A DNA stretch of 56,611 nucleotides from Acrocarpospora phusangensis. GTDB taxonomy: Bacteria > Actinomycetota > Actinomycetes > Streptosporangiales > Streptosporangiaceae. The notes below the pieces were generated by a model, which was given only the letters and a program-made list of their open reading frames with translations, did not search any database and had not been told where the DNA came from. The DNA is taken from the NCBI RefSeq assembly GCF_016862995.1, contig NZ_BOOA01000057.1:1-56611 (forward strand), read 5' to 3'. This document shows, piece after piece, positions 25,118 to 35,217 of the stretch (position 1 is the first letter of the stretch; each line of letters opens with the position of its first letter). The position numbers and the translations under genes are program-made.

Positions 25118-25932
25118 CGGGAGCGCTGCCAGTGGGCCGGGTGGCGGAATGACGGCGCGAGCCGGGTGGCGGCGTCGCCCCGGGCGGCGTCCAGCTGCGA
25201 CTGGACGAGGAAGACAGCGCCGGTGAGGTCGGCTCCGGCGAGGTTCGCGCCGCGCAGGTCCGCGCCGATGACGTCGGCGCCCCGCAGATCCGCACCGCGC
25301 AGGTCGGCCCCGATCAGGTACGCGCCACGCAGGCTCGCCCCGCGCAGATCCACGCCCTTCAGAGCGGCGCCCATGAGGTCCGCGCCACGCAGCTCGCGCC
25401 TGCCGGGGAACCGCGCGCGGGCCAGCTCGCTGGCCTGGAGCAGCAGGCCGTTGACCTCCTGCCGGAGCGCGCCGAAGTCCAGCCGGAGGATCTCCTCCGG
25501 GCTTTCCAGCGAATGGCGTTCCGTCTTCTTAAGCACCGGTTCCAGGTCGGCGCGGATCGGCCGGCACGCGTCGAGGGTCAGCGCCTCCGCCAGGTAGCGG
25601 AGCAGTTCGTGCAGCTGCCGCATGACGGCGAAGACCTCGAACATCTCGGTGGCGATCTCCGGCGAGCGCCGCCAGTCCCGCCCGCCGTACGTGATCTGGG
25701 CGACCTTCTGGCCCGCGCCGAGGCAGTCGAAGACGGTGCAGCCGGAGAAGCCACGCTGCCGGAGATCGGCGTGGATGCCGCAGCGGAAGTCGTCCCGCAG
25801 GTTGGCGCACGGCCGGCCGGCGGGCTTGTCGACGGCGAAGTCAGCCGATTTCGCGAACGCCGGCGCGACGCAGCAGAGCGCGAAACACCGGCCGCAGTCC
25901 GCCCGCAGCTCCTCCAGACGCACGCCAGACAT
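25096..25932 (-). CDS. Pentapeptide-repeat protein with Cys-rich N-terminus
   Basis: In this 278-aa protein the N-terminal third carries clustered cysteines (CGRC, CC, then single Cys at 42, 51, 65, 70), suggesting a bound metal or Fe-S centre. A helical middle follows, and residues 181-243 form about 13 pentapeptide repeats of the A-D-L-x-x type, which fold into a right-handed beta-helix. The whole arrangement recurs in actinomycetes (from memory) without known function. A GAGG site lies just before the ATG at 25932. Confidence 0.8.
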   Translation of the reverse strand: MSGVRLEELRADCGRCFALCCVAPAFAKSADFAVDKPAGRPCANLRDDFRCGIHADLRQRGFSGCTVFDCLGAGQKVAQITYGGRDWRRSPEIATEMFEVFAVMRQLHELLRYLAEALTLDACRPIRADLEPVLKKTERHSLESPEEILRLDFGALRQEVNGLLLQASELARARFPGRRELRGADLMGAALKGVDLRGASLRGAYLIGADLRGADLRGADVIGADLRGANLAGADLTGAVFLVQSQLDAARGDAATRLAPSFRHPAHWQRSRQRVPQE

Positions 25933-26003
25933 CCCCTCGGCCGCCGATCCCTCTCCCGCAGCCTAGACGCGCCGGGTCGCGGCGGGCGACCCGGCGGTCC
26001 GCG

Positions 26004-27398
26004 TTACAGGGTGAGCTTCGGCTTGGCCGCCTTGTAGAGCCAGGCGTCGAACAGCGGGTCCAGGTCCTGGCCGGACAGCTCCTCGGCGAGGTCGATGAAG
26101 TTGCGGGTGTTCGCCGTGGTGTGGCGGTACTTCTCGGCCCACGCGGGCAGCAGCTCGAAGAACGTGTCGTCGCCGATCTTCTTGCGGAGCGCGTGCAGCG
26201 TCATCCCGCCGCGCTGGTAGACCGCCTCCCAGTCGAACATGCCGTTACGACCCGGGTTGCCGGTCTTCAGGTCCCAGAAGTCACCCTTGCTCTTGTACAG
26301 CTTCGCGAAGGTCTGCTGGGCGGTCGGACCGTTGTGGGTCTCCTCGTACAGCCACTCGGCGTAGGTGGCGAAGCCCTCGTTGAGCCAGATGTCCCGCCAG
26401 GTCTGGGGGCCGACGCTGTTGCCGAACCACTGGTGGGCGATCTCGTGCACGACCAGCAGGTCGTCGCTGGCGTCGCCGTCGTAGACCGGGCGGCCCTGGG
26501 TCTCCAGCGCGTACCCGACGTCGACCTTGTCGGCGATGCCGCCGGTGGAGGAGAACGGGTAGGGGCCGAAGTGCTTGGCGCCCCACTCGGTGGCCTTGGC
26601 TGTGGTCTTGTGCAGGTGCTTGGAGGTCTTGGCCAGCACCGGGTCGTACGCGGTGATGTTGGGCACGCCGGCGGCCACGCCCTGGCTGACCTTGAACTTG
26701 CCGATCGAGACCATGGCCAGGTAGGGGGCCATCGGCTCGCGCACCTCCCACCTGGAGGCGGACCAGCCGTTGCGCACGCGCACGATCCCCGTGTTGCGGG
26801 GCTCGCCGTTGGCCAGCGCGGTCACGCCCGCCGGGACGGAGATCGTGTAGGAGAAGGTGGCCTTGTCCTTGGGGTTGTCGTTGACGGGGAACCAGGTCCT
26901 GGCGCCGTCGGGCTCGCCGAGCGCGGTCGCGCCGTCCTTGGTGTGGATCCAGCCGGTGACGCCCAGTTCCTTGTCGTTGACGGGTACCGGCTTGCCGTCG
27001 TACGCGATTCTGACGGTGAACTTCACGCCGTCGGGCAGGCCGGCGGCGGGCGTGACGGTCAGTTCCTGGCCCTTGCGGCGGAACTTGGCCTTCTTCCCGT
27101 TGACCTCGACGCTCCGTACGGTGAGGCCGGAGAAGTCGAGGTTGAAGCGGGACAGGTTCTTCGTGGCGGTGGCCGTGATCGTGGCGGTGGCCTTGAGCAC
27201 GTCCGTCTTGGGGTTGAAGCGCAGGTTGAGGGCGTAGTGGGCGACGTCGTACCCGCCGTTGCCCGCGTGCGGGAAGTACGGGTCGCCGAGCCCGGCCGAG
27301 CCCGGCGTGAAGGAGTCCGCGGTGGCGGCGGTGGCGGGCGTCAATAAGGTCAGACCGGCGACGGCGAGGGCCGCGAGCGGGGTTCGTCTGCGAAGCAT
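26004..27398 (-). CDS. Secreted M1-family zinc metallopeptidase
   Basis: The 464-aa protein has a signal peptide ([19 protein letters not shown] ... ATA), a beta-rich N-terminal domain and a thermolysin-like domain with HEIAH (318-322) plus Glu341 in NEGFA, the HExxH-x18-E zinc site. Tyr near 402 (VYQRGG region) could be the transition-state residue. The usual aminopeptidase GxMEN motif is replaced by GYALETQG, so substrate preference may differ from classic aminopeptidase N. It acts outside the cell. The N-terminus was set by the signal peptide; the ribosome binding site is weak. Confidence 0.9.
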   Translation of the reverse strand: MLRRRTPLAALAVAGLTLLTPATAATADSFTPGSAGLGDPYFPHAGNGGYDVAHYALNLRFNPKTDVLKATATITATATKNLSRFNLDFSGLTVRSVEVNGKKAKFRRKGQELTVTPAAGLPDGVKFTVRIAYDGKPVPVNDKELGVTGWIHTKDGATALGEPDGARTWFPVNDNPKDKATFSYTISVPAGVTALANGEPRNTGIVRVRNGWSASRWEVREPMAPYLAMVSIGKFKVSQGVAAGVPNITAYDPVLAKTSKHLHKTTAKATEWGAKHFGPYPFSSTGGIADKVDVGYALETQGRPVYDGDASDDLLVVHEIAHQWFGNSVGPQTWRDIWLNEGFATYAEWLYEETHNGPTAQQTFAKLYKSKGDFWDLKTGNPGRNGMFDWEAVYQRGGMTLHALRKKIGDDTFFELLPAWAEKYRHTTANTRNFIDLAEELSGQDLDPLFDAWLYKAAKPKLTL

Positions 27399-27468
27399 GC
27401 GCCCATTATTGGGATCTCCACGACTTGCCTCCAGTCGGGCGAGCATTTCCGCATATTCTTCGGAAATC

Positions 27469-28227
27469 ATGCGCGTCAGCGACCTCTGCCTCCGATACCG
27501 GAGAAACGACCCCTGGGTGCTCGCCGAAGTGGCGCTGGACCTGCCCCCCGGCAGCGTGACCGAGGTCGTCGGACCCAACGGCTCCGGGAAGTCCACCCTG
27601 CTCCGCGTGCTGGCCGGCCTGCTGCCGCCCACCCGGGGCACGGTCACGGGACGCCCGGCCGTCGTCGGGTACGCCCCCGAGCGTTTCCCCGCCGCGCAGC
27701 CGTTCACGGTCGCCGGCTACCTGCGCCACCTGGCGGCCATCCGGCGCGCGGACCCCGAGGCCGTCGAGGAGTGGACGTCGCGGCTGGGCATGGAACACCT
27801 GCTCGGCCAGCGCTTGTCCGACCTGTCCAAGGGCAGCGCGCACAAGGTCGGCCTGGCCCAGGCCCTGCTCTGCCGACCGGGCCTGCTCATCCTGGACGAA
27901 CCCTTCGCCGGCCTGGACTCGGCCGCCCGCGCGGAGGTCGCGCTCACCGTGGACGCCATCGCGGCCCAGGGCGGCATCGTCGTCGCCAGCGACCACCAGG
28001 GCGACCTGCGTGCCCTGCCGAACGTCACCCGCTACGAGGTCAAGGACGCCCGGGTCCGTCCGATCGCCACGGAAACGGCCGAACCCCTCCTGAACCTGTC
28101 GGTACGGCTACCGCTGTCGCGGGCCGGGCTGCTGGCCGCGCAACTGCGGGCCGAGGGTCACGAGCCGCTGCTCAGCCAGGACGACCAGGTCGGCGCCGAC
28201 ACGCGGACCCCGGAGGCCGCCGAATGA
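27469..28227 (+). CDS. ABC transporter ATP-binding protein
   Basis: The 252-aa ATPase has Walker [10 protein letters not shown], a degenerate signature [15 protein letters not shown] and Walker [13 protein letters not shown]. The ATG at 27469 has no Shine-Dalgarno, so leaderless translation is possible. The stop overlaps the permease start (ATGA). The first Walker region aside, nothing indicates the substrate. It diverges from the M1 peptidase gene by 70 bp. Confidence 0.88.
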   Translation: MRVSDLCLRYRRNDPWVLAEVALDLPPGSVTEVVGPNGSGKSTLLRVLAGLLPPTRGTVTGRPAVVGYAPERFPAAQPFTVAGYLRHLAAIRRADPEAVEEWTSRLGMEHLLGQRLSDLSKGSAHKVGLAQALLCRPGLLILDEPFAGLDSAARAEVALTVDAIAAQGGIVVASDHQGDLRALPNVTRYEVKDARVRPIATETAEPLLNLSVRLPLSRAGLLAAQLRAEGHEPLLSQDDQVGADTRTPEAAE

Positions 28228-28886
28228 CCGCCCTGACCAGATTCCGCCTCGCCGGATACGCGCGCTCCCACCGGGCGTTCCAGCCGCTGCTCCTGCTCTT
28301 CGTCGTGATCAGCCTGCTGTACGCGACGGGGGTTCCGCTGGGGAACGAACTCACCTCGTACGCGGACTCCGCGGCCATCCTCATCCCGGTGTTCGCCTGG
28401 GCGGCCCGGGGACTGCTGGACACCGAGCCGGACGAGCAACGCATGATCGCGCGTACGGCCGTCGGGCCGGCGGAGCTGGTGAGCGGGCTGGTGGCGGCGC
28501 TGGTGTGCAACGCGGTGCTGGCCGGGATCGCCGTGGTCTGGCCGCTGGTGGCGGGATTCCAGGCGGTGCCCGGGGTGGCCACGCTGGTCACCGGGATCGG
28601 CTTGCACGGGCTGGCGGTGCTGGCGGGGACGGTTCTCGGGGCGCTCACCAGCCGGACGATCCTGCCGTCGCCCGCGATCTCGATCGTGGTGCTCATCGGG
28701 GGATATGTCGCGATGTTGATGGTGGGGTCGTCGTCGGTCTGGGCGGCGTTTCCGGCCATGTCGTGGATGCACGCGGCCAATCACGGCGAGCTGGCGGCTC
28801 GGTTGCCGGTGATTCTCGTTTCTGCGGGTATCTGGGTCGGGGCCGGGTTGCTGGGGTATGCGGGGCTTCGGCGTACGCGACCTTAG
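28224..28886 (+). CDS. ABC transporter permease
   Basis: This 220-aa protein has six predicted helices and no recognisable binding-protein-dependent loop, as in small exporter permeases that dimerise. It overlaps the ATPase gene by four bases. The stop TAG lies inside the first unit of a 29-bp tandem repeat. Confidence 0.82.
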   Translation: MTALTRFRLAGYARSHRAFQPLLLLFVVISLLYATGVPLGNELTSYADSAAILIPVFAWAARGLLDTEPDEQRMIARTAVGPAELVSGLVAALVCNAVLAGIAVVWPLVAGFQAVPGVATLVTGIGLHGLAVLAGTVLGALTSRTILPSPAISIVVLIGGYVAMLMVGSSSVWAAFPAMSWMHAANHGELAARLPVILVSAGIWVGAGLLGYAGLRRTRP

Positions 28887-28952
28887 GTGCGGGTGGGGTT
28901 CCTTACGCCGCTTAGGTACGGGTGGGGTTTCTTACGCGGCTTAGGTGCGGGT
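28883..28952. repeat. 29-bp tandem repeat (2.4 copies) across both stop codons
   Basis: Two units (28883-28911 and 28912-28940) share TTAGGTRCGGGTGGGGTTYC and the TTACGCSGC tail with four mismatches; a third begins at 28941. The first unit contains the permease stop (TAG on plus) and the third the stop of the convergent CHAT gene (TAA on minus). No terminator hairpin is visible here. Confidence 0.75.
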
Positions 28953-30461
28953 CAGGTGGAGGCGGCCGTGGATACCTGCGCAGAACGGGCTGAGGTGAGG
29001 TGTGGTGGCGATCCAGTCGCCGGTCAGCGCGTCAGAGTGGTCGGAGGTGCCCAGGAGTAAAGTGCCCTCGATCAGGCACCAGACGTCCAGGGGATCTTGT
29101 GCCAGCACGCGGACCTGCCGGAAGCGCAGGACGTCGCCGGCGACCGTGCCGGCCAGCTCGAAGAGCACGCGCCTGGCGCCATCGCGTCCTGACGCCGTGC
29201 CGCTGATCTTGTCACCGGACTGGTGCAGGTCGAGCTCGTAGTCCAGCCGGCCCGGAGTGCCGGTCAGGACCCCGGCCCAGTGGCCGCCGAAACGTGCGGG
29301 GCCATCCTCGGGTCTCGTCGCTGACAAGTCGAAGATCTGGGTGCGGTCCCCACGAATGTGCAGGACGGGAGTCACCCATTCGAGCGTGCGGTCCTTGAGA
29401 CCCAGGATGGCGATCCGGCCGCCGGAGACGGCCTCGTCGATGCCCCGTCCGTGCGCGATCGCCGAGTAGAAGCCCCGGGCGAAGGCGACGGAGGCGCCGT
29501 TGGAGATCTCGAACTGCATCGCCGTGACGGCGCTGATCCCCGCCCGGACCAATGTCGCGGCCGTGCCGGCGAACAGATCCGCGGAATCGCCCGAACCCAT
29601 GCTCTCCAGCCGCCCAGCCACCGCCTGACGGGGGAACGGATCTCCGGAATCGCCCGCCGTGCCGGAACAGGAGTTCAGCACCACCAGTTGCGGCGCCGGC
29701 CTGGCCTGCCCCAGCAGATCCGCGAAGCGGGACGCCTCCACCCAGTGTTGCCTGCGGTCCTCGTCCTCCAGGCAGAGCCGGCCCGCGTCGCCGTGGCCGA
29801 TGAAGTGCACGACCTGCCAGTCCCCGCCTGTCAACAGCTCCTGTAGGCCAGTCCAGGTCGGCCGCTCGGCCCAGTGGATCTCGATCACTCCTTCGGCGAT
29901 CTGCGCGCGCAGTGCCGCGTTGAGCTGCTCGCGTTCGCGGGCCTGGTCGACTGGGAGCAGGCCGCGTGGATAGGGAGCGACGGCGAGGATGCGCAGCGGG
30001 AGCCGTACCTTGATGGGGACGGGTAACGCGGGGACCGGGATGTGGCGCACGAGCTGTTCGCGGCGGCAGATGTAGCGGTCCAGGGCGGCGTCGTACATGG
30101 CCTCCCAGGGGAGACCGGCCAGCTCCGGGGTGTCGAGCCGCAGCACGACGCGCAGCTGTTCGCCCCGGTCGGCGGCGACGGCCTTGGCCGCCTGGTAGCG
30201 CTCAGCCACCGCGCCGGAGCCCAGCAGGGCGGTGAACAGCGCGCCGCCGACCTCCCGCAGGGCCGGCTCGGTCTCCGCGCGGCTCCCCGGCGTCGCGGAG
30301 GCCGGCACCGCCCGGCGCACCTCGGCGCGGCGGGCCAGCAGGCCGGCCACGTCCAGGGACACCTCCGCCGAAGCCTCACCGGCCTGCGACCGGACGACTT
30401 CGACCCGGAACCTGCCGGGCGTCGCGGCGGGCCCGATGGACACCTCGAACACACTGCTCAC
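28941..30461 (-). CDS. CHAT-domain (caspase-like) protein with C-terminal beta domain
   Basis: The protein is 506 aa. Residues about 1-145 form the usual helper region, and about 150-370 the CHAT protease-like domain with His223 (HFIGHGD) and Cys265 (LNSCSG), the expected dyad. A further domain of about 120 residues (GGHWAGVLTG onward), probably all-beta, is not recognised. In other systems CHAT proteases are triggered by a partner and cut a specific target, but no TPR or effector partner is encoded beside it. The GTG at 30461 gives the conserved-looking FEVSIG start. Confidence 0.82.
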   Translation of the reverse strand: MSSVFEVSIGPAATPGRFRVEVVRSQAGEASAEVSLDVAGLLARRAEVRRAVPASATPGSRAETEPALREVGGALFTALLGSGAVAERYQAAKAVAADRGEQLRVVLRLDTPELAGLPWEAMYDAALDRYICRREQLVRHIPVPALPVPIKVRLPLRILAVAPYPRGLLPVDQAREREQLNAALRAQIAEGVIEIHWAERPTWTGLQELLTGGDWQVVHFIGHGDAGRLCLEDEDRRQHWVEASRFADLLGQARPAPQLVVLNSCSGTAGDSGDPFPRQAVAGRLESMGSGDSADLFAGTAATLVRAGISAVTAMQFEISNGASVAFARGFYSAIAHGRGIDEAVSGGRIAILGLKDRTLEWVTPVLHIRGDRTQIFDLSATRPEDGPARFGGHWAGVLTGTPGRLDYELDLHQSGDKISGTASGRDGARRVLFELAGTVAGDVLRFRQVRVLAQDPLDVWCLIEGTLLLGTSDHSDALTGDWIATTPHLSPFCAGIHGRLHLTRT

Positions 30462-30540
30462 CGGCAGAGCCTAGAACGGCTCACACGGATTCGGCACGGT
30501 CTGCGGTCACCCTTCCGGCGACCCCCACGCCGCGCCAGGG

Positions 30541-31653
30541 TCAGGCGGGGTTGGCCGCAGCGAGCTGGCCGCAGGCGCCGTCGATCTCGCGGCCCCGGGT
30601 GTCGCGGACGGTGACGGCGACGCCGTGGTATTCGAGGCGGCGGACGAAGGCGCGCTCGTCCTCGGGGCGGGAGGCCGTCCACTTGGAGCCGGGGGTCGGG
30701 TTCAGCGGGATCAGGTTGACGTGGACGAGTTTGTTCTTGAGCAGTCGGCCGAGGAGGTCGGCGCGCCACTCCTGGTCGTTGATGTCCTTGATCAGCGCGT
30801 ACTCGATGGAGACGCGGCGTTTGGTCTTCGCGGCGTACGCCCAGGCGGCGTCGAGGACCTCGGCCACCTTCCAGCGGGTGTTGATCGGGACGAGGGTGTC
30901 GCGGAGCTCGTCGTCGGGGGCGTGCAGGGAGACCGCGAGGGTGACGGGGAGACCCTCGTTCGAGAGCTTCTCGATGGCGGGGACCAGGCCCACCGTGGAG
31001 ACGGTGACGCCGCGCGCGGAGATGCCCAGGCCCTCCGGCGACGGGTCCACCATGCGGTGGACGGCGCCGATCACGGCCTTGTAGTTGGCCATCGGCTCGC
31101 CCATGCCCATGAACACGATGTTGTTGATCCGGCCGGGACCGCCGGGCACCTCGCCGCTCGCGAGGGCGCGGGCGCCCGCCACGACCTGGCCGACGATCTC
31201 GGCGGTGGACATGTTGCGGGTCAGGCCGGCCTGGCCGGTCGCGCAGAACGGGCAGTTCATGCCGCAGCCGGCCTGCGAGGAGACGCAGAGGGTGGCCCGG
31301 TCGGGGTAGCGCATCAGCACCGACTCGACCAGGGAGCCGTCGAACAGCTTCCACAGCGTCTTGCGAGTCGTGCCGTCGTCGCAGGTGATCTCCCGTACCG
31401 GCGTGAGCAGGTCGGGCATCAGCTGGGCCAGCACCGCACGGGACGCGGCGGGCAGGTCGGTCATCTGGTCGGCGGACGCGGTGAGCTTGCCGAAGTAGTG
31501 GCGGGAGAGCTGGTCGGCGCGGAACGCCTTCTCGCCGAGCTCCACCACGGCCGCCCGGCGCTCGGCCATGGTCAGGTCCGCCAGGTGCCGCTGCGGTTTG
31601 GCGCGGCGGGGCGCGACCATGGTCAGCTGGCCCGGCTTAGGCGACTCGGTCAT
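30541..31653 (-). CDS. rlmN: Dual-specificity 23S rRNA/tRNA m2A methyltransferase RlmN
   Basis: This 370-aa radical-SAM enzyme methylates C2 of adenosine 2503 in 23S rRNA and of A37 in some tRNAs. The Fe-S cysteines are Cys130, Cys134 and Cys137 (CGMNCPFC); [10 protein letters not shown] and the catalytic Cys near 353 (DGACGQLA) are present. GAGGA lies 8 bases before the ATG. It is the last member of the rpsB-tsf-pyrH-frr-cdsA-rlmN block, separated from cdsA by the opposite-strand SUFU gene. Confidence 0.95.
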   Translation of the reverse strand: MTESPKPGQLTMVAPRRAKPQRHLADLTMAERRAAVVELGEKAFRADQLSRHYFGKLTASADQMTDLPAASRAVLAQLMPDLLTPVREITCDDGTTRKTLWKLFDGSLVESVLMRYPDRATLCVSSQAGCGMNCPFCATGQAGLTRNMSTAEIVGQVVAGARALASGEVPGGPGRINNIVFMGMGEPMANYKAVIGAVHRMVDPSPEGLGISARGVTVSTVGLVPAIEKLSNEGLPVTLAVSLHAPDDELRDTLVPINTRWKVAEVLDAAWAYAAKTKRRVSIEYALIKDINDQEWRADLLGRLLKNKLVHVNLIPLNPTPGSKWTASRPEDERAFVRRLEYHGVAVTVRDTRGREIDGACGQLAAANPA

Positions 31654-31743
31654 TGCCCATCCTCGCGATCTCGATACTCATCCCCGCATCTGCTCTTAAC
31701 GACGACGGGAAGCGGCCATAGAGTCCTGATCGGGAGGTGAGTT

Positions 31744-32778
31744 TTGGCCAGCGCCCTCGTGCTCACCAGCACCAATCCCTACGGGAGCCGCACACTGTCC
31801 GTCGAGCGCGATCAGGTGTCCTCCGTAGCTTACCTGCGCGACCCGGCCGGCATCGTCCACGGGGCGGTCTGGCTGGCCAACCACGTGCCCGCGCCGACCT
31901 CCGTCGACCTCGGCAGGCTCAACGCCGGACTGCCGCCGATCATGCCGCGTTCCAGCACCCGCTTCCCGCAGGGGACCGAGCCGTTCGACGGCACCCGGCT
32001 GCGGGTGCTCTGGTTCGAGGAGGGCGACGGTGCCGCGCTGTACGAGGACGGCGAACTGCTGGCCGTCATCCCCGGCTGGGCCGACCTCGACCGGGGCATG
32101 CCCGGGTACGCCCGCGACGCGCTCGGGGAATCCCCGTTCGGATGGGCGCTCGACGAGGCGCTGGACGGGCTGACGCCCCGGGTGACCAAGGCGGTGGCGT
32201 ACTGGCAGTGGCGGGAGGCGGAGGGCAGCTGGGCGTCGTTCCAGCAGTTCGTGATGGGGCACCTGGAGACGCGGCTCGGGCTGCCGGGGCGGTACTGGGA
32301 CGCGAGCGCGGGCGGATCGCCGCGCGTCCTGGTGACTGAGCGGCCGCCGCAGTTCGGGAGGGACTACACCGTTCTGTCCACGGTGGGGATGAGCTGCCAG
32401 CGCATGCCCAAGGCGGAGTTGTACGACACGCCCACCCGGGTCGAGCTGGCCGTGGCGACGCGGCAGGACCCCCGGGCGGCGGCGCGGCTGTTCCTGTGGC
32501 TGGCCCAGTACCCGTGGCGGTCGGTCACCTGGCTGGGGCACGGGCACACGGCACGCTGGTACCACCAGCCTGGCACGTTCCCGTTGGGCGGCGGCCACGA
32601 GGGCGTGATCATGCTGGCGGAGCCTCCGGCCTTACCCGATATTTCGGGATTCGCGTTCGGGGGCGACGCCGTACAGTGGCTGTGGCTGATGCCGATCACG
32701 GACACCGAGTTGCGGCTCGCGGCCGAGCGCGGGCACGAGGTCCTGTCCAGCCGCCTGAACCCCCAGAACCGCTTTTAA
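31744..32778 (+). CDS. SUFU-domain protein
   Basis: The 344-aa protein has a C-terminal SUFU (suppressor of fused) domain from about residue 165, with RVELAVATR, the hallmark TWLGHGHTARW and a terminal WLMPITDTELRLAAERGHEVL. Bacterial SUFU proteins often act as immunity or antitoxin-like partners. The first 160 residues form a different, unrecognised domain. Translation starts at TTG, preceded by GGGAGGTGA, an unusually complete anti-16S match. The gene is inserted against the direction of the housekeeping block, convergent with cdsA (16-bp gap). No toxin is seen next to it. Confidence 0.75.
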   Translation: MASALVLTSTNPYGSRTLSVERDQVSSVAYLRDPAGIVHGAVWLANHVPAPTSVDLGRLNAGLPPIMPRSSTRFPQGTEPFDGTRLRVLWFEEGDGAALYEDGELLAVIPGWADLDRGMPGYARDALGESPFGWALDEALDGLTPRVTKAVAYWQWREAEGSWASFQQFVMGHLETRLGLPGRYWDASAGGSPRVLVTERPPQFGRDYTVLSTVGMSCQRMPKAELYDTPTRVELAVATRQDPRAAARLFLWLAQYPWRSVTWLGHGHTARWYHQPGTFPLGGGHEGVIMLAEPPALPDISGFAFGGDAVQWLWLMPITDTELRLAAERGHEVLSSRLNPQNRF

Positions 32779-32794
32779 CACGATTTATCGGCGT

Positions 32795-33679
32795 TTAGTG
32801 GACGAAAAGGGTTAGGAGTAGCCAGCAGGGGACGAGGGCGAACAGCAGCGAGTCCAGCCGGTCCATCATGCCGCCGTGGCCCGGGAGCAGGGTGCCCAGG
32901 TCCTTGATGCCGAGATCCCGCTTGATGATCGACTCGATCAGGTCGCCGATGGTCGCGCAGACGACCATGACCGCGCCCAGGACCGCGCCCAGCCAGAGCG
33001 GCCCGCCGAGCAGCCAGGTCACCAGCCAGGCCCCCACCAGCACACACGCCAGCGCCGACCCCGCGAAGCCCTCCCAGGTCTTCTTCGGGCTGATGATCGG
33101 CGACATCTTGTGCCGCCCGAACAGGATCCCGGCGGCGTATCCGCCGATGTCGCTGGCCACGGTGATCGCGATGAAGATGACCACCCGCCCCGCGCCGTCC
33201 TCCGGCCGCAGCAGCAACGCCACGAACCCGGCCAGCAGCGCCGGATAGACCGCCACGAAGATGCTCGCCGTGGCGTCCCGGACGAAGCCGTCCGCGCCCT
33301 GGAACGTCCGCCAGCCCAGCACCGCCATCACGGTCAGCGCGAACGACCCGACCAGCGACACCGGCCCGCCGTAGTACGCCCCGCCCAGCATGGCCACCAG
33401 CCCCGCCAGCAGCAGCACCAGCGGCACCCGGATCTGCCGCGAGCCGAACGCCCGCACCAGCTCGTGCACTCCGACGCCCACCGCCGCCAGCACCACCAGC
33501 AGGAACAACGCCTTGACGGTGTAGAGCGACCCGATCACCAGCGCGCCGAGGACGACCCCCACCCCGATCGCCGCGGGCAGATTCCGCCCGGTACGGCTCC
33601 CGCCTCCCGCCGGGCCCTGAGGGGTCGCGTCACTCGTACCCGCCGGATTGTGCTCGCCCGGGGCAGCCGTTCCGTTCAA
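32795..33679 (-). CDS. cdsA: Phosphatidate cytidylyltransferase CdsA
   Basis: The 294-aa integral membrane enzyme makes CDP-diacylglycerol for phospholipid synthesis. The C-terminal signature is clear: SPIISPKKTWEGFAGS, IGDLIESIIKRDLGIKDLG and GHGGMMDRLDS; about eight helices precede and include it. The TTG at 33679, seven bases after AGGGAG, is chosen; a GTG at 33769 would add 30 residues of non-membrane sequence and lies closer to the frr stop. It follows frr in the usual order. Confidence 0.92.
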   Translation of the reverse strand: MNGTAAPGEHNPAGTSDATPQGPAGGGSRTGRNLPAAIGVGVVLGALVIGSLYTVKALFLLVVLAAVGVGVHELVRAFGSRQIRVPLVLLLAGLVAMLGGAYYGGPVSLVGSFALTVMAVLGWRTFQGADGFVRDATASIFVAVYPALLAGFVALLLRPEDGAGRVVIFIAITVASDIGGYAAGILFGRHKMSPIISPKKTWEGFAGSALACVLVGAWLVTWLLGGPLWLGAVLGAVMVVCATIGDLIESIIKRDLGIKDLGTLLPGHGGMMDRLDSLLFALVPCWLLLTLFVH

Positions 33680-33792
33680 GCCGTTACTCCCTAAATGCGC
33701 GTAATCCTTGCCCGCGTGCTGCCGCGGCGTTCGCGGTTCCACGCGGACAAGGATCACGATGACGCCCACCGGCCTCGCGGCCGGCTCGCCGC

Positions 33793-34350
33793 CTAGACTT
33801 CCAGCAGCTCGGCTTCCTTGTGCTTCAGCAGGTCGTCGATCTTCGCGACGTGCTTCTGGGTCAGGTCGTCGAGCTCCTTCACCGCGCGGTGCACCTCGTC
33901 CTCACCCGACTCGCCGTCCTTGACCAGCTTGTCGAGGGTCTCCTTGGCGTGCCGGCGGACGTTCCGGATCGACACCCGGCTGTTCTCCGCCTTGGTACGC
34001 GCGATCTTGATGTACTCCTTGCGCCGCTCGCCCGACAGCTCGGGGAAGACCACGCGGATGACCGCGCCGTCGTTGCCGGGGTTGACACCGAGGTCACTGT
34101 CCCGGATGGCCTTCTCGATCGCGCCCATCGACCCCTTGTCGTACGGCTGGATGAGGACCATCCGCGCCTCGGGGACGTGGAACGACGCCAGCTGCTGGAT
34201 CGGCGTGAGCGACCCGTAGTAGTCCACGTTGATCTTGTTGAACATCGCGGGCGTGACCCGGCCGGTCCGGATGGCCGCGAAGTCCTCCTTGGCGACCGTC
34301 ACCGCCTTGTCCATCTTCTCTTCGGCCTCGAAGAGGGTTTCCTCGATCAC
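33793..34350 (-). CDS. frr: Ribosome recycling factor
   Basis: The 185-aa protein of typical length matches RRF along its whole sequence, including [30 protein letters not shown] and RRKEYIKIA. With EF-G it splits the post-termination ribosome. AGGGAG precedes the GTG start. It lies between pyrH (10-bp gap) and cdsA. Confidence 0.97.
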   Translation of the reverse strand: MIEETLFEAEEKMDKAVTVAKEDFAAIRTGRVTPAMFNKINVDYYGSLTPIQQLASFHVPEARMVLIQPYDKGSMGAIEKAIRDSDLGVNPGNDGAVIRVVFPELSGERRKEYIKIARTKAENSRVSIRNVRRHAKETLDKLVKDGESGEDEVHRAVKELDDLTQKHVAKIDDLLKHKEAELLEV

Positions 34351-34359
34351 TGCGGCTCC

Positions 34360-35130
34360 CTATTTCCCTGCCGGACTCACCAGCGTGCCGATCTTCTCAC
34401 CGCGGACCGCCCGCAGGATGTTGCCTTCCCCCATCAGTTCGAACACGACGATGGGCAGGCCGTTGTCCTTGCACAGGCTGATCGCGGTGGCGTCCATGAC
34501 CGCGAGGTCACGCGCCAGGACCTCGCTGTACTCCAGCCGGTCGAAGCGCACCGCGTCCGGGTTCTTGCGCGGGTCGGCGTCGTACACACCGTCCACCTTG
34601 GTGCCCTTCAGCAGGGCCTCCGCACCGATCTCCAGGGCGCGCTGGGCGGCGCAGGTGTCGGTGGAGAAGAACGGCGAGCCGAGCCCCGCTCCGAAAATGA
34701 CGACCCGGCCCTTCTCCAGATGCCGGATCGCGCGCCTGGGCAGGAACGGCTCGGCCACCTGCTGCATCGTGATCGCGGTCTGGACCCGGGTCTCGATGCC
34801 CCGCTTCTCCAGGAAGTCCTGGAGGGCGAGGCAGTTGATGACCGTGCCGAGCATGCCCATGTAGTCGGCGCGGGCGCGGTCGATCCCGCGCTCCGACAGC
34901 GCGGCTCCGCGGAACATGTTCCCGCCGCCGACGACCACGGAGACCTGCAGGCCCTCGCGGACGGCTTCGGCGATGGAGTCGGCGAGCTTGCCGACCGTGA
35001 CCGGGTCGATGCCGAGGGAGTCCCCCCCGGCGAACGCCTCCCCGGACAGCTTCAGCATCACTCGCTTCCAGCGCAGCGGCCCGTCGTACGACGAAGCCGC
35101 CGGCGTGGCGGGTTGGGTGTTTTCCTGCAC
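34360..35130 (-). CDS. pyrH: Uridylate kinase
   Basis: The 256-aa protein phosphorylates UMP to UDP. Amino-acid-kinase features are present: [20 protein letters not shown], and [18 protein letters not shown]. The GTG at 35130 is taken as the start because GAGGAGG lies 8 bases upstream; an in-frame TTG 30 bases further up overlaps that site. It is an essential member of the rpsB-tsf-pyrH-frr cluster. Confidence 0.96.
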   Translation of the reverse strand: MQENTQPATPAASSYDGPLRWKRVMLKLSGEAFAGGDSLGIDPVTVGKLADSIAEAVREGLQVSVVVGGGNMFRGAALSERGIDRARADYMGMLGTVINCLALQDFLEKRGIETRVQTAITMQQVAEPFLPRRAIRHLEKGRVVIFGAGLGSPFFSTDTCAAQRALEIGAEALLKGTKVDGVYDADPRKNPDAVRFDRLEYSEVLARDLAVMDATAISLCKDNGLPIVVFELMGEGNILRAVRGEKIGTLVSPAGK

Positions 35131-35217
35131 GTCGGCGGCCTCCTCGATGTGGCGGTTCAAGCTGGGCGGGTATCCGTGGATCGGCTCCTCAGGCGGTTCA
35201 CGGGGTCTGCCCCAAGA

